Origin: Streptomyces sp. WAC 01529
GTDB lineage: Bacteria; Actinomycetota; Actinomycetes; Streptomycetales; Streptomycetaceae
Length of the DNA stretch: 64,000 nucleotides
Reading direction: 5' to 3'
NCBI RefSeq assembly: GCF_003945545.1
Contig: NZ_CP029617.1
Span: 248,001-312,000, forward strand
The position numbers and the translations under genes were made by a program. Positions within the stretch are counted from its first letter, which is position 1; every line of letters begins with the position of its first letter. The notes under the pieces were generated by a model. It saw only the letters and a list, made by a program, of their open reading frames with translations, was not told the origin of the DNA and did not search any database. Positions 33,975-42,570 of the stretch are shown piece after piece.

Positions 33975-34823
33975 ATGGCCACAGACCGGCACAGGACAAC
34001 GACCGCGTCGGGCAAGACCCGGTTCGACGACATCTACGACCAGCCGGACCCGCGCGCGTACTTCCGCACGCTGGAGCCCTACGCGTACGAGATCCCGCAG
34101 CACGCCCAGGCCGTCTTCCGCCGCACGCGCGAGCTGCGCTCCCGGCTCGCGGACGACCCGGGCCCGGTGACGGTCCTCGACGTGTGCTGCTCCTACGGCA
34201 TCAACGCGGCGCTGCTCAACCACGACCTCACGCTCGCCGACCTGTACGCGCACTACACCTCCGCCGAGACCGCCGTGCTCAGCCCGCACGAACTCGTCGA
34301 GTGCGACAAGAAGTTCTACGCCGCGCGGCGCCGCCCGGACGCCACGCCGGTCATCGGGCTCGACACCGCGGCGAACGCCACCCGCTACGCCCTGGACGCG
34401 GGTCTGCTCGACGAGGCGTACGCCGAGAACCTGGAGCGGGTCCCGCCCAGCCCCGGCCTGTGCCGGGCGGTCGCCCGCGCCGGGCTGATCACCGTCACCG
34501 GCGGCATCGGCTACATCTCGCACCGCACCTTCGACGCGCTGCTCGGGTGCGCGCGGACGCCGGTGTGGGTGAGCGCGTTCGCGCTGCGGACCGTGGCGTA
34601 CGGGAAGATCTCGGCCACCTTGGCCGAGCACGGTCTGGAGACCGTCACGGACATGTCGCGGACGTATCCGCAGCGGCTCTTCACCAGCCCCGAGGAGCGG
34701 CGGGACGCCGTGCGGCAGGTGATCCTGGCCGGTGAGGACCCCGCCGGGCATGAGTCCGACGGCTGGTACCACACGCGGCTGCACGAGTCCCGGCCCCGCA
34801 CGGACTGGCCCCGCACGGACTGA
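33975..34823 (+). CDS. SAM-dependent methyltransferase-like protein, unusual motif I
   Basis: 282 residues. VTVLDVCCSYGINAALLNHDL occupies the place of Rossmann motif I but lacks the usual GxGxG; later segments VIGLDTAANATRYALDAGLLDEAYAENLE and LITVTGGIGYISHRTF fit a methyltransferase fold. I recognise the family as conserved in actinomycetes without known substrate. Start ATG 33975 has GGAGGTG. The C-terminus RPRTDWPRTD is a duplicated pentad encoded by a 15-bp DNA repeat (34792-34821). Divergent from the other methyltransferase with a 150-bp gap. Confidence 0.7.
   Translation: MATDRHRTTTASGKTRFDDIYDQPDPRAYFRTLEPYAYEIPQHAQAVFRRTRELRSRLADDPGPVTVLDVCCSYGINAALLNHDLTLADLYAHYTSAETAVLSPHELVECDKKFYAARRRPDATPVIGLDTAANATRYALDAGLLDEAYAENLERVPPSPGLCRAVARAGLITVTGGIGYISHRTFDALLGCARTPVWVSAFALRTVAYGKISATLAEHGLETVTDMSRTYPQRLFTSPEERRDAVRQVILAGEDPAGHESDGWYHTRLHESRPRTDWPRTD
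34792..34821. repeat. 15-bp tandem duplication at 3' end of methyltransferase-like gene
   Basis: GGCCCCGCACGGACT occurs twice in succession and encodes the duplicated RTD/WPRTD at the protein C-terminus, the second copy ending just before the stop. Confidence 0.8.
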
Positions 34824-34922
34824 CCGGTCCCCGTATCCGGGGGGCGCCCGGGGCTCGACCGATGGATATATGCGGGCATATCGTGAAATCAATGGCCGAC
34901 TCGGACGCCAGGGGGTCCCGCC

Positions 34923-35816
34923 ATGGTTCAGGAGCTGCTGACAGCAGGTGCCGCGGTCGCCTCGGGCTGCTTCGTGTACGCCCTGGCGGCGGCCCGCGTG
35001 ATCAAGCAGTACGAGCGTGGCGTGGTGTTCCGCCTGGGCCGGCTCTCGGGGCGTGTGCGGGGGCCGGGCTTCACCATGGTGGTCCCGGGCGTCGACCGGC
35101 TGCGCAAGGTGAACATGCAGATCGTGACGTTGCCGGTGCCCGCGCAGGACGGCATCACGCGGGACAACGTGACCGTGCGGGTGGATGCGGTCATCTACTT
35201 CAAGGTGGTGGACGCGGCCAACGCGGTGGTGCAGGTGGAGGACTACCGCTTCGCGGTCTCGCAGATGGCGCAGACGTCGCTGCGCTCCATCATCGGCAAG
35301 AGCGACCTGGACGATCTGCTCTCCAACCGCGAAAAGCTCAACCAGGGCCTGGAGTTGATGATCGACAGCCCGGCCATCGGCTGGGGCGTGCAGATCGACC
35401 GCGTCGAGATCAAGGACGTGTCCCTGCCCGAGACCATGAAACGGTCCATGGCCCGCCAGGCCGAGGCCGACCGCGAACGGCGGGCCCGCGTCATCAACGC
35501 CGACGCCGAGCTACAGGCGTCCAAGAAGCTCGCCGAGGCCGCGAAGGAGATGTCCACGCAGCCCGCCGCGCTCCAACTGCGGCTGCTCCAGACCGTGGTG
35601 GCCGTCGCCGCGGAGAAGAACTCCACCCTCGTCCTGCCCTTCCCCGTGGAACTGCTCCGCTTCCTGGAGCGGGCCCAGCAGCCCCTGCCGGAGCGGGCCG
35701 GCGCAGGGCGGGAGCCCGAGGTGTCAGAGCGCCAGCAGGTAGCTCGTGCCGGGGCGGCCGTCGAGCCGGATGCCACCGGTGGGCACGAAGCCGGTGCGGG
35801 TGAGCACGGCTCGTGA
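34923..35816 (+). CDS. Slipin / SPFH (band 7) family membrane protein
   Basis: 297 residues. One N-terminal membrane anchor (about 5-26) is followed by the SPFH domain (YERGVVFRLGRLSG, GPGFTMVVPGVDRL, VTVRVDAVIYFKVVDA, SIIGKSDLDDLLSNRE, WGVQIDRVEIKDVSLP) and a coiled, charged C-terminal helix. Stomatin-like proteins organise membrane microdomains and often pair with an NfeD partner, which is not seen here. The final 31 residues are encoded by sequence that overlaps the convergent GNAT gene by 93 bp, suggesting loss of the original stop. A short inverted repeat ATATGC-GG-GCATAT (34868-34881) lies upstream. Confidence 0.88.
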   Translation: MVQELLTAGAAVASGCFVYALAAARVIKQYERGVVFRLGRLSGRVRGPGFTMVVPGVDRLRKVNMQIVTLPVPAQDGITRDNVTVRVDAVIYFKVVDAANAVVQVEDYRFAVSQMAQTSLRSIIGKSDLDDLLSNREKLNQGLELMIDSPAIGWGVQIDRVEIKDVSLPETMKRSMARQAEADRERRARVINADAELQASKKLAEAAKEMSTQPAALQLRLLQTVVAVAAEKNSTLVLPFPVELLRFLERAQQPLPERAGAGREPEVSERQQVARAGAAVEPDATGGHEAGAGEHGS

Positions 35817-36221
35817 GCCCGGGTTGTCGAGCGTGGTGGCGGCGCGGAGTTCGGTCAGGCCGTACGCGGTGACGGCGAGGTCGCAGGCCTGCCGGACGGC
35901 ACGTGTGGCAAGGCCCCGGCCGGTGGCGCGCTCAGCGATGCGGTAGCCGAGTTCGGCGCTGCCGTCGGCCACGTCGACGAGGTTGACCCGCCCGAGCACC
36001 TCGCCCGCGTCGTCCACCAGCACATGGAAGAAGCAGACGCCCTCGGCCTGTTCGGCGAGCAGGGCGTTGTGGCGTGCCGCGAAGTCACGGAAGTAGTCGT
36101 CGCCGCGGTCGGGGACGGAGGCGGCGAAGTAGGCGCGGTTCGCCTTCTCGAAGGCGAGCAGCGCGGGCGCGTGCGCGGGCCCGAGGAGCTGGAGTTCGGG
36201 GGCGGTCGAGAGTGGGGGCAT
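35724..36221 (-). CDS. RimJ/RimL-type GNAT N-acetyltransferase
   Basis: 165 residues. Acetyl-CoA-binding segment RIAERATGRGLATRAVRQACDLA and the terminal NPGSRAVLTRTGFVPTGG are typical of the RimJ/RimL group, which acetylates protein N-termini or small amines. No function can be assigned. Its 3' end overlaps the convergent slipin gene by 93 bp. Start ATG 36221; ribosome site weak (AAGG at about 10 nt). Confidence 0.87.
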   Translation of the reverse strand: MPPLSTAPELQLLGPAHAPALLAFEKANRAYFAASVPDRGDDYFRDFAARHNALLAEQAEGVCFFHVLVDDAGEVLGRVNLVDVADGSAELGYRIAERATGRGLATRAVRQACDLAVTAYGLTELRAATTLDNPGSRAVLTRTGFVPTGGIRLDGRPGTSYLLAL

Positions 36222-36236
36222 GGAGGAACCTTACGC

Positions 36237-36332
36237 ATCCGGCCACCGGTGGCCGGATCCGGCCCGGCACCTGCGGCGCCTTCCGTGACGGTCGAGTCGG
36301 GGTGCCAACTCGGCGGGGTCGCCGCCGAGTTG
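36237..36332. terminator. Palindrome and hairpin between GNAT and large secreted protein genes
   Basis: A perfect 22-bp palindrome (36237-36258) near the GNAT start, and an 11-bp stem with five-base loop (36306-36316 / 36322-36332) downstream of the minus-strand secreted-protein gene. The latter is the probable terminator; the former may be an operator for the GNAT gene. Confidence 0.5.
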
Positions 36333-36384
36333 CGAGGGGCGGCCAACTCACGTGCTTTGACACCGAGTTGACCGCCCTTTCACG

Positions 36385-39165
36385 CTACCGGGCGTCGCGG
36401 ACCGTGCCGGTGACCACCGGACCACCGTCCTGCGGTTCCCAGTTCTGGTCGTACGGGAACAGCTGGGCCTTCAGGGACTCGTCCGGCTCGCGTGCGGTGT
36501 CCTTGACGGTGGGCACGCGCAGTTCGACGCTCTTCTTGCCCGCGGGCAGGAAGAGGAACAGCGACTCGCCGTCCGTCATCTTGGAGAGCGCGCGCTTGGG
36601 GCGGGGCTCCTGGCCCACCTCCTCCTCCAGCCAGCGCGGGTCCACGTCGAGCGTGGACAGCTCGGCGCCGCCGTCGACCGGCAGGAAGGCGACCCCGGCC
36701 ATGACGTCCACGTCGACGGGCTCCGCGAGCGTCATCCGCCACTTCAGCGGCTTGCCCTCGCTGACCTTGTCGGCGACGGGCTCCAGGGTGAGCTCGGGCA
36801 TCGGGTCGTCGTTCCGTGCCGTCACGCCACCGTGGTGGGAGCCGACCACGGCGCCGCGCACCGCCTTGGCGAACGCGTCGTGCGCGACGTCGTAGCCGTA
36901 ACGGGTGTCGCCCCGCACCTCGACCGGCACGTCGATGTCGTTGGCGCCGGGGCGCACCGTCACCGTGCGGTACTTGACCTCGTCCGAGCCGGGCTCGGGC
37001 GCGAAGAGCCTGACCTTGCCGCTGCCCTTGCCCGAGACGTGCACCGGCACGTGGTAGGTGCGGACCCCGGAGTCGCCCTCGTCGACGGTCAGCCGGCCGA
37101 TGTCGACGCGGGGCAGGGAGGCCGGCTTCACGTCGGGGGTGCCCGGGCGCCAGCCCCAGGCGTCCATCAGCCAGGCCTTGCCCGAGCGGCTGCGCGGGGT
37201 GAGTTCCAGCGTCTTGACCCGCTTGAGGTCCAGCTTCTCCCTGGCCTGCGCGGTCAGCGGCACGCGGACCTCGCGCCCCCAGTAGGAGGCGGTCCGGCCG
37301 CTGCCCGGTAGTCCGTCGACGCGGGCGCCGCCGAGCTTCACGCGGTGCCCCGCGGTGTCGGCGAGCGTGACGTCGAACCGGGTGCCCGTGCTGTTGGGCG
37401 GCACGATCACGCGCAGCGCCACGTCCTTGGCGCCGGCCAGGGACACCGGGCGCGCGGGAGTCACCCGCACCGGCTTGCCCGCCCGCGTCCAGCGCATCGC
37501 CACCGCGTCACGGCCGGGCTCGGGTGAGACCTCCCATCCGGCGAAGTGCGGTGAGGCTCCGCGCACGTTCGGCGGCAGACAGGCGCGGGCCGCGTCCGGA
37601 TCCACCTGGGCGCACAGCTTTCCGCCCTTGACCTTGGTCGAGGCGTCCGGCAGGAAGGCCTCGGTGCGGCGCGCGCCGACGGCGTGGCTCAGCACGCGGG
37701 CGGGGTCCGCCGAGGGGGCGCGGCGGTTCGAACCGTCCAGGAGAGGACGCGCCCGGTCGTCGCCCGCGACGAACAGCCGGGCCGCCGCGGCGATGTACGT
37801 GGCGCCCGCGGCCTGCTGCTGCTTGGCGGTCAGGCGGGTCCCCTTGCCGGGCGAGCACACGGGGTCCGAGCCCTCGGACGAGAAGTCGTCCTGGGCGGGC
37901 GCCTTCGCCTGTCCGGGAGTCCACTCGCTGTTGAAGAAGTTGTGGTTGGCGCCGACCATGTAGAGCGCGCTGTGCAGGGCGGTGCCGCTGCTGACGCGGC
38001 GCGTCCCGTCGACGTAGATCTCGCCCTGGAGGTCGGAGACGTCTCCGTCGCAGCCGGGCAGGATCGTCGCGGAGGGGACGTCGGGTGCCGGGTTCTGCCC
38101 GAAGATGGTCGGGCCTATCAGGACGTTGCCCCGTATCTTCCAGCGCACCGGACCGCGGTAGCCGTCCTGGTCGGCGGGGGGCGCGTAGAGGCTGTCGAGC
38201 GCGGCCCTGTTGACGCCCTCGCCGCCGCGGGAGTGGCCGACGAGGAGCACCCGCTCCAGGTCGGCGGGCGCGATGTCGCGCACGGCCTTCGGGGCGCTCT
38301 CCCGCTGCTCGGCCCACTCCGCCCAGCGGGCGAGGTGCAGCCGTACCAGCGAGGAGCGGGCCTGCGCGCCGCCGTCCTCGGCGAGGTGGTCCTGGCCGTT
38401 GATGCCGTTGGCGGCTATGGACACCGTGACGTATCCCTGGGAGGCCAGCAGCTTCTGGGCCTTCTTGTAGCCGTCCTGGCTCGGCACCGGCTTCGTGCCC
38501 GCCTTGCAGGGCCACCCGCCGCCCTCCGCGTCCCCGGCGCCGTAGCAGGTGTAGTGGCGGCCGTGCAGGAAGAGGGCGAGCGGGCGCTTGCCCGGCGCGT
38601 CGGCGGGGCCGACGACGTGGGCCCGCATCTCCACGGGCTCCGGGAAGCCGGGCAGCCGCTCGGACTTGAGGGTGTACGCGCCGCTGACCGTGCGGTAGCG
38701 GCCCGCCTTGCCGGGGTCGACCTCGTTGGCGGGAGGCAGGGCCGCGGGGGACACGGGGCGGGGCGCGCTCGACCCGGTGCCGGATCCGGCCTCGTCCAGG
38801 CGGCGCCCGCCGGCCAGTACGCGCAGCTTCTTCACGGACCCGAGGCGCGCGCCGTTCAGCGGCAGGCGGAAGGAGCGGCGGTCCTGCGCGGCGTCGGGCC
38901 TGCCGAGGAGCTTGTCCCCGGAGTAGAACTCGACGCGGGCGTCTCCCATCGGCACCGGTTCGGGCGAGACCCAGACCAGTTCCTTCCCGCTGCCCTCGCC
39001 CGCCAGCCGCCAGCCCTCGGGAAGGCCGTCGTCGCTGCCGGGCGGGGTGGGCGCCGCGGGCGGCGGGGCGTCGGCGGACGGCAGTGCGTGGGCGGCCCCG
39101 GGGGCCGCCGCCGCGAGCGCGAGTACCGCGAGCGCCGTGGTCGCCACTCTTGAGACACGTCTCAA
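36385..39165 (-). CDS. Large secreted alpha/beta-hydrolase-fold protein of unknown substrate
   Basis: 926 residues with the start I prefer: TTG at 39165, 6 nt behind AGGAGG. ATG at 39186 (933 aa) has no ribosome site and lies upstream of that AGGAGG. A Sec signal (VATTALAVLALAAAAPGAAH) is followed by an N-terminal beta-rich region, an alpha/beta hydrolase domain (LALFLHGRHYTCYG, LLVGHSRGGEGVNRAA with nucleophile Ser about 312 by this numbering, NHNFFNSEW for the acid/His side) and a long C-terminal region of Ig/CalX-like beta domains (VDIGRLTVDEGDSGVRTYHV). Similar to secreted hydrolases of polymer-degrading type but I cannot name a substrate. Monocistronic. Confidence 0.8.
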   Translation of the reverse strand: MRRVSRVATTALAVLALAAAAPGAAHALPSADAPPPAAPTPPGSDDGLPEGWRLAGEGSGKELVWVSPEPVPMGDARVEFYSGDKLLGRPDAAQDRRSFRLPLNGARLGSVKKLRVLAGGRRLDEAGSGTGSSAPRPVSPAALPPANEVDPGKAGRYRTVSGAYTLKSERLPGFPEPVEMRAHVVGPADAPGKRPLALFLHGRHYTCYGAGDAEGGGWPCKAGTKPVPSQDGYKKAQKLLASQGYVTVSIAANGINGQDHLAEDGGAQARSSLVRLHLARWAEWAEQRESAPKAVRDIAPADLERVLLVGHSRGGEGVNRAALDSLYAPPADQDGYRGPVRWKIRGNVLIGPTIFGQNPAPDVPSATILPGCDGDVSDLQGEIYVDGTRRVSSGTALHSALYMVGANHNFFNSEWTPGQAKAPAQDDFSSEGSDPVCSPGKGTRLTAKQQQAAGATYIAAAARLFVAGDDRARPLLDGSNRRAPSADPARVLSHAVGARRTEAFLPDASTKVKGGKLCAQVDPDAARACLPPNVRGASPHFAGWEVSPEPGRDAVAMRWTRAGKPVRVTPARPVSLAGAKDVALRVIVPPNSTGTRFDVTLADTAGHRVKLGGARVDGLPGSGRTASYWGREVRVPLTAQAREKLDLKRVKTLELTPRSRSGKAWLMDAWGWRPGTPDVKPASLPRVDIGRLTVDEGDSGVRTYHVPVHVSGKGSGKVRLFAPEPGSDEVKYRTVTVRPGANDIDVPVEVRGDTRYGYDVAHDAFAKAVRGAVVGSHHGGVTARNDDPMPELTLEPVADKVSEGKPLKWRMTLAEPVDVDVMAGVAFLPVDGGAELSTLDVDPRWLEEEVGQEPRPKRALSKMTDGESLFLFLPAGKKSVELRVPTVKDTAREPDESLKAQLFPYDQNWEPQDGGPVVTGTVRDAR
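39150..39165. promoter_or_regulatory. Inverted repeat across predicted TTG start
   Basis: TTGAGACACGTCTCAA, 7-bp perfect arms with two central bases, covers the predicted initiation codon of the large secreted hydrolase. Could be an operator or an RNA hairpin that hides the start codon. Confidence 0.45.
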
Positions 39166-39315
39166 AGTGGTCCTCCTCCTGATCATTCGTCACAGGACAC
39201 AGAAACGAACTCATGTGCCCCTCTTGCCTCTTCGAGGACGGCAACAGAGGCCTTCGCGTTGCCTCTGGGCGAACCCTCTTCTCGCGGTGGCGGGCGCTCC
39301 TGCCAGGATTCGGTC

Positions 39316-39759
39316 ATGCACATCTACGAAGAGCGGCTGAGCGTGCCCCGCTCCTGGTGGGCCCTGGTGGTACTGGGCGGAGCCGGACTCGCGGTCGGGG
39401 CGATTCCCTTCGGCGTGGTCGCCGCGGCGACCGTGGCCACGCTCGGCATGGCGGTGGCCGCCGCGATCGTGCACGCGCACGGCAGGGTGCGGATCGTCGT
39501 GACGCCGGGCTCCCTCGTCGTCGGCAAGCGGACCATTCCGATCGAGGCGCTCGGCATGACGGAGATCCTCGACGAGCGGGAGGCCTTCGAATGGCGCACG
39601 GCGAGGGCGAATCCGTACGCCCTGCTGCTCCTGCGCTCCTACGTGCCCACCGCGCTGCGCATCGAGTTGAGGAACTCCTACGGGGGCGCGCCGTACATCT
39701 ACGTCTCGACCCGGCAGCCGATGAACTTGGCGGCGGTCCTGGCCTTCTCGCGGAGCTGA
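39316..39759 (+). CDS. DUF3093 small membrane protein
   Basis: 147-residue protein with two adjacent membrane segments (ALVVLGGAGLAVGAIPFGVV and AAATVATLGMAVAAAIVHA) and a cytoplasmic PH-like C-terminal region (VTPGSLVVGKRTIPIEALG), matching the actinobacterial DUF3093 family. Its function is unknown. Start ATG 39316 with AGGA about 8 nt upstream. Five bases separate its stop from the next gene, so the two are probably co-transcribed. Confidence 0.82.
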   Translation: MHIYEERLSVPRSWWALVVLGGAGLAVGAIPFGVVAAATVATLGMAVAAAIVHAHGRVRIVVTPGSLVVGKRTIPIEALGMTEILDEREAFEWRTARANPYALLLLRSYVPTALRIELRNSYGGAPYIYVSTRQPMNLAAVLAFSRS

Positions 39760-39763
39760 CTGC

Positions 39764-40909
39764 GTGGCGGAAACCCCCTCCCTTCCCTGGTACGCCCGTC
39801 CCGTCGCACGGGAGTGGACCTGCGCGCCGCCTACGGCAAAGGCGCGCTCGTTCCACACCGCCCTGCCTGATTACGCGCCCACGGCCCTGCGTGAACTCCC
39901 CGACCTCGCCGCCGAGTTCGGCGTGGAGCGGATCTTCGTCAAGGACGAGTCGGCCCGGCTCGGCCTGCCCGCGTTCAAGGCGCTCGGCGCGTCCTGGGCG
40001 ATCCACCGGATCCTGGCGGGGCGCGAGAACGGCACGGCGGCGGAATCGGCTCCGGCTCCGCTGTGCCTCATCACCGCCACCGACGGCAATCACGGCCGGG
40101 CCGTGGCCAGGATGGCGAGACAACTCGGCCAGCGCGCACACGTCTTCGTGCCCAAGGGCGTCCACCCGGCGGCGGTGGCCGCCATCGAGGGTGAGGGCGC
40201 CGAGGTCACGGCCGTGGCCGGTTCCTACGACGCGGCGGTGCGCGGGGCCGCGGACGCGGCCGGGGCCGGGGCGCCGGGTGCGCTGCTGATCCAGGACACG
40301 GCGTGGGACGGCTACGAGGAGATCCCCGCACTGATCGTCGAGGGGTACGAGACGCTGTTCGCCGAGGTCGACGCCCAACTGGCCGCGGCGGGCGCCGGGT
40401 GGCCCTCCCTGGTAGCCGTCCCCGTGGGGGTGGGGTCGCTCGCCCAGGCCGCCGTGACGCACTACCGCGGCCGACGGGACACCACGGCCGGCCCGCCTCC
40501 CGCGCTCCTCACGGTCGAACCCGAGGCGGCCGCCTGCGTGCTGGCCAGCCTCCGCGCGGGGCGCCTCACCAGCGTCACGACCGGCACCACCGTGATGGCC
40601 GGCCTCAACTGCGGCACGCCCTCGTCGCTCGCCTGGCCCGTGCTGCGCGACGGCCTGGACGCGGCGGTGGCCGTCAGCGAAGCCGCCGACGCGGCGGCCG
40701 AGCGCGACCTGGCCGCCCTGGGCGTCTCGTCCGGACCGTGCGGCGCCGCTTCCCTCGCCGGGGTGCGCGCCGCCCTCAGCGGCCCGGGAAGCGCCGAGCG
40801 CCGGGCCGAGTTGGGAGTGGGGCCCGCTTCGACCGTCGTACTGATCAGTACCGAGGGTACGGCGGCCAACCCGCCGCGGGCCGAGCGGACGCGGGAGAGC
40901 CCGATTTAA
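39764..40909 (+). CDS. Diaminopropionate ammonia-lyase-like PLP enzyme
   Basis: 381 residues. Fold-type II PLP enzyme with the Schiff-base lysine in LPAFKALGASWA, phosphate-binding TDGNHGRAVARMA and SSGPCGAASLAG near the end, closest in order and length to DpaL, which deaminates 2,3-diaminopropionate to pyruvate and ammonia. Relatives include threonine dehydratase-like enzymes, so exact substrate is uncertain. Start GTG 39764. Confidence 0.85.
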   Translation: MAETPSLPWYARPVAREWTCAPPTAKARSFHTALPDYAPTALRELPDLAAEFGVERIFVKDESARLGLPAFKALGASWAIHRILAGRENGTAAESAPAPLCLITATDGNHGRAVARMARQLGQRAHVFVPKGVHPAAVAAIEGEGAEVTAVAGSYDAAVRGAADAAGAGAPGALLIQDTAWDGYEEIPALIVEGYETLFAEVDAQLAAAGAGWPSLVAVPVGVGSLAQAAVTHYRGRRDTTAGPPPALLTVEPEAAACVLASLRAGRLTSVTTGTTVMAGLNCGTPSSLAWPVLRDGLDAAVAVSEAADAAAERDLAALGVSSGPCGAASLAGVRAALSGPGSAERRAELGVGPASTVVLISTEGTAANPPRAERTRESPI

Positions 40910-41198
40910 CCCCGGTCCAGCGATGATTTCCGGTCGATGCGAGTGGTCGAAGGAAGAACCAATTTCTTATTACCGCAGGTCAGAGCGTAGTTAGCGTTTA
41001 TACCAATCGCGGAAGTCCACATGCTGGACAGCCCTCGCGCGGCGATTCCACCGCTCCTGAGCTGCCCGAACGCCCGTACGGGCACCGCCCACCGGACGCA
41101 CACATCCGGAAATCGACCATCCGTTTGGCACTCACTCTCCGCACCGGCAAGACTCCCCACCGCAGTCATCAACCGCATCGAGCGAAGGAGAGTCCACC

Positions 41199-41639
41199 AT
41201 GCGTCGCACCCTCAGGACGATAGGGGCAACCGCTGCGGCGGCCACCTGCGTCCTCGCCGCGACATCAGGCACCGCGCAGGCCGAGGCCCCCGGGCCCAAG
41301 AGCCTCTACGCGCCGTCTGCCCTGGTGCTCACGGTTGGCCAGGGCGAGGACGCCAACTCCGCGGCGGTCGAGCGCGCCGTGACGCTGACCTGCGCGCCCC
41401 GGCCCGCAGGAAGCCACCCCTCGCCGGCCGCCGCTTGTGCCGAACTCACGAAGGTGGGAGGCCAGTTCGCGCAACTCGTGAACGACAGGCCCGACGCCAT
41501 CTGCACCAAGGAGTGGCGGCCGGTCACGGTGACCATCAACGGCGTCTGGAACGGCAAGCACGTCAGCTGGGCCGCCACCTTCTCCAACCGGTGCACGATG
41601 AAGGCGAGTCTCGGGGAGGGTGCCACATTGTCCTTCTGA
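41199..41639 (+). CDS. Streptomyces subtilisin inhibitor-family protein, P1 Lys
   Basis: 146-residue secreted protease inhibitor. Signal peptide ends near TSGTAQA; the mature part shows SLYAPSALVLTVGQG, four cysteines (C65, C80, C102, C132) forming two disulfides as in SSI, and WRPVTVTINGVWNGK. The reactive-site position aligned to SSI Met73 is Lys104 in C-T-K-E-W, which predicts a trypsin-like rather than subtilisin-preferring target. Start ATG 41199 after GAAGGAGAG. Upstream 289 bp (40910-41198) is AT-richer and probably holds the promoter. A strong terminator follows. Confidence 0.95.
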   Translation: MRRTLRTIGATAAAATCVLAATSGTAQAEAPGPKSLYAPSALVLTVGQGEDANSAAVERAVTLTCAPRPAGSHPSPAAACAELTKVGGQFAQLVNDRPDAICTKEWRPVTVTINGVWNGKHVSWAATFSNRCTMKASLGEGATLSF

Positions 41640-41715
41640 CGAGATCTGAACCCTGATCCACACTCAGGGGAGTCCCGGTGACCTTTCGTGGGGGAAGGCA
41701 GCCGGGACGCGGGGC

Positions 41716-41744
41716 GGCCCCCGGTGTCCTGGACACCGGGGGCC
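41716..41744 (+). terminator. Perfect GC-rich hairpin after inhibitor gene
   Basis: 14-bp inverted repeat with a one-base centre (arms 41716-41729 and 41731-41744; inner pairs open to form the loop), 77 bp downstream of the SSI stop. It also lies 44 bp from the stop of the convergent kinase gene and may serve both. Confidence 0.8.
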
Positions 41745-41787
41745 GTAGTGTCTTCTCCTGGATGATCACGGCACCCCACGGACACGC

Positions 41788-42570
41788 TCAGCCAGCCAGC
41801 AGCGCGCGCAGCCACTGGTCTTCGCGTTCCTCGATGTACTCGGAATCGCTTCGCCAGACATCGCCGTGCCCTTCGACCCACAACCCGGCCCAGGGCCGCA
41901 CGCCACGGGCGGCCTGGTCACGCAGAAAGTCGTGCATGGAACGCGTTCGGCGCCCCAGCATCGGGACCAGCCGCCGACGCTCAGCTTCGTCGAGACCGTA
42001 GGCATCGACGAAGCCGCGCACCCGGTCTGCCGCATCGGGGCGCTGCCAGTTCGGATCGGCGGACAGCGGAATGAACCCGTGGAGCGCGTACGCGACGTCC
42101 CACAGGCGGGAACCGGGTCCTGCGCCGTCCCAGTCGATGAAGGCCCACTGGTCTTCGTCTCCGACCACGAGGTTCCAGGGAGCCAGGTCGTGATGGGCGA
42201 TGATGTCGCTGCCCTCGGCGGGGATCAGCCCCTGCCAGCGCGCGTCAGGCGGCGGCGTGAAGTCCTGCACGGCATCGTGGAAGTCCCGGATCAGCCGTGC
42301 CACGCGCGCCAGTTGCCGAGCAGGCTCCAACAGTGAGAACTGACCGGGCCACACCACCTGTCCTGGCAGGAAGGACAGGACCTCGCGCCCTTGGTCGTCG
42401 ACGCCCAGCGGGTGGGGCGCCGCATGGAATCCCACCGCATGCAGGTGAGTGAGCAGGGCATGGACCGCAGGAGTCCACGGCCCCGTGGGACGACGGACGG
42501 TGTCACCGACCCGGACAACGCCCTCGTTGACATTGCCCCCGGCCAACGGCTGTTCCTCATCGCGCTGCAT
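41788..42570 (-). CDS. APH/choline-kinase-fold phosphotransferase
   Basis: 260 residues. Brenner loop HHDLAPWNLVVG and metal-binding FIDWDGAGPGSRLWDVAYALH identify the APH family, along with the C-terminal WLRALLAG. Such proteins phosphorylate antibiotics or small metabolites; this one is not close to APH(3'). Start ATG 42570 overlaps the upstream gene by 14 bp; GTG 42609 would overlap by 53. No good ribosome site for either, consistent with coupling. Confidence 0.83.
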   Translation of the reverse strand: MQRDEEQPLAGGNVNEGVVRVGDTVRRPTGPWTPAVHALLTHLHAVGFHAAPHPLGVDDQGREVLSFLPGQVVWPGQFSLLEPARQLARVARLIRDFHDAVQDFTPPPDARWQGLIPAEGSDIIAHHDLAPWNLVVGDEDQWAFIDWDGAGPGSRLWDVAYALHGFIPLSADPNWQRPDAADRVRGFVDAYGLDEAERRRLVPMLGRRTRSMHDFLRDQAARGVRPWAGLWVEGHGDVWRSDSEYIEEREDQWLRALLAG

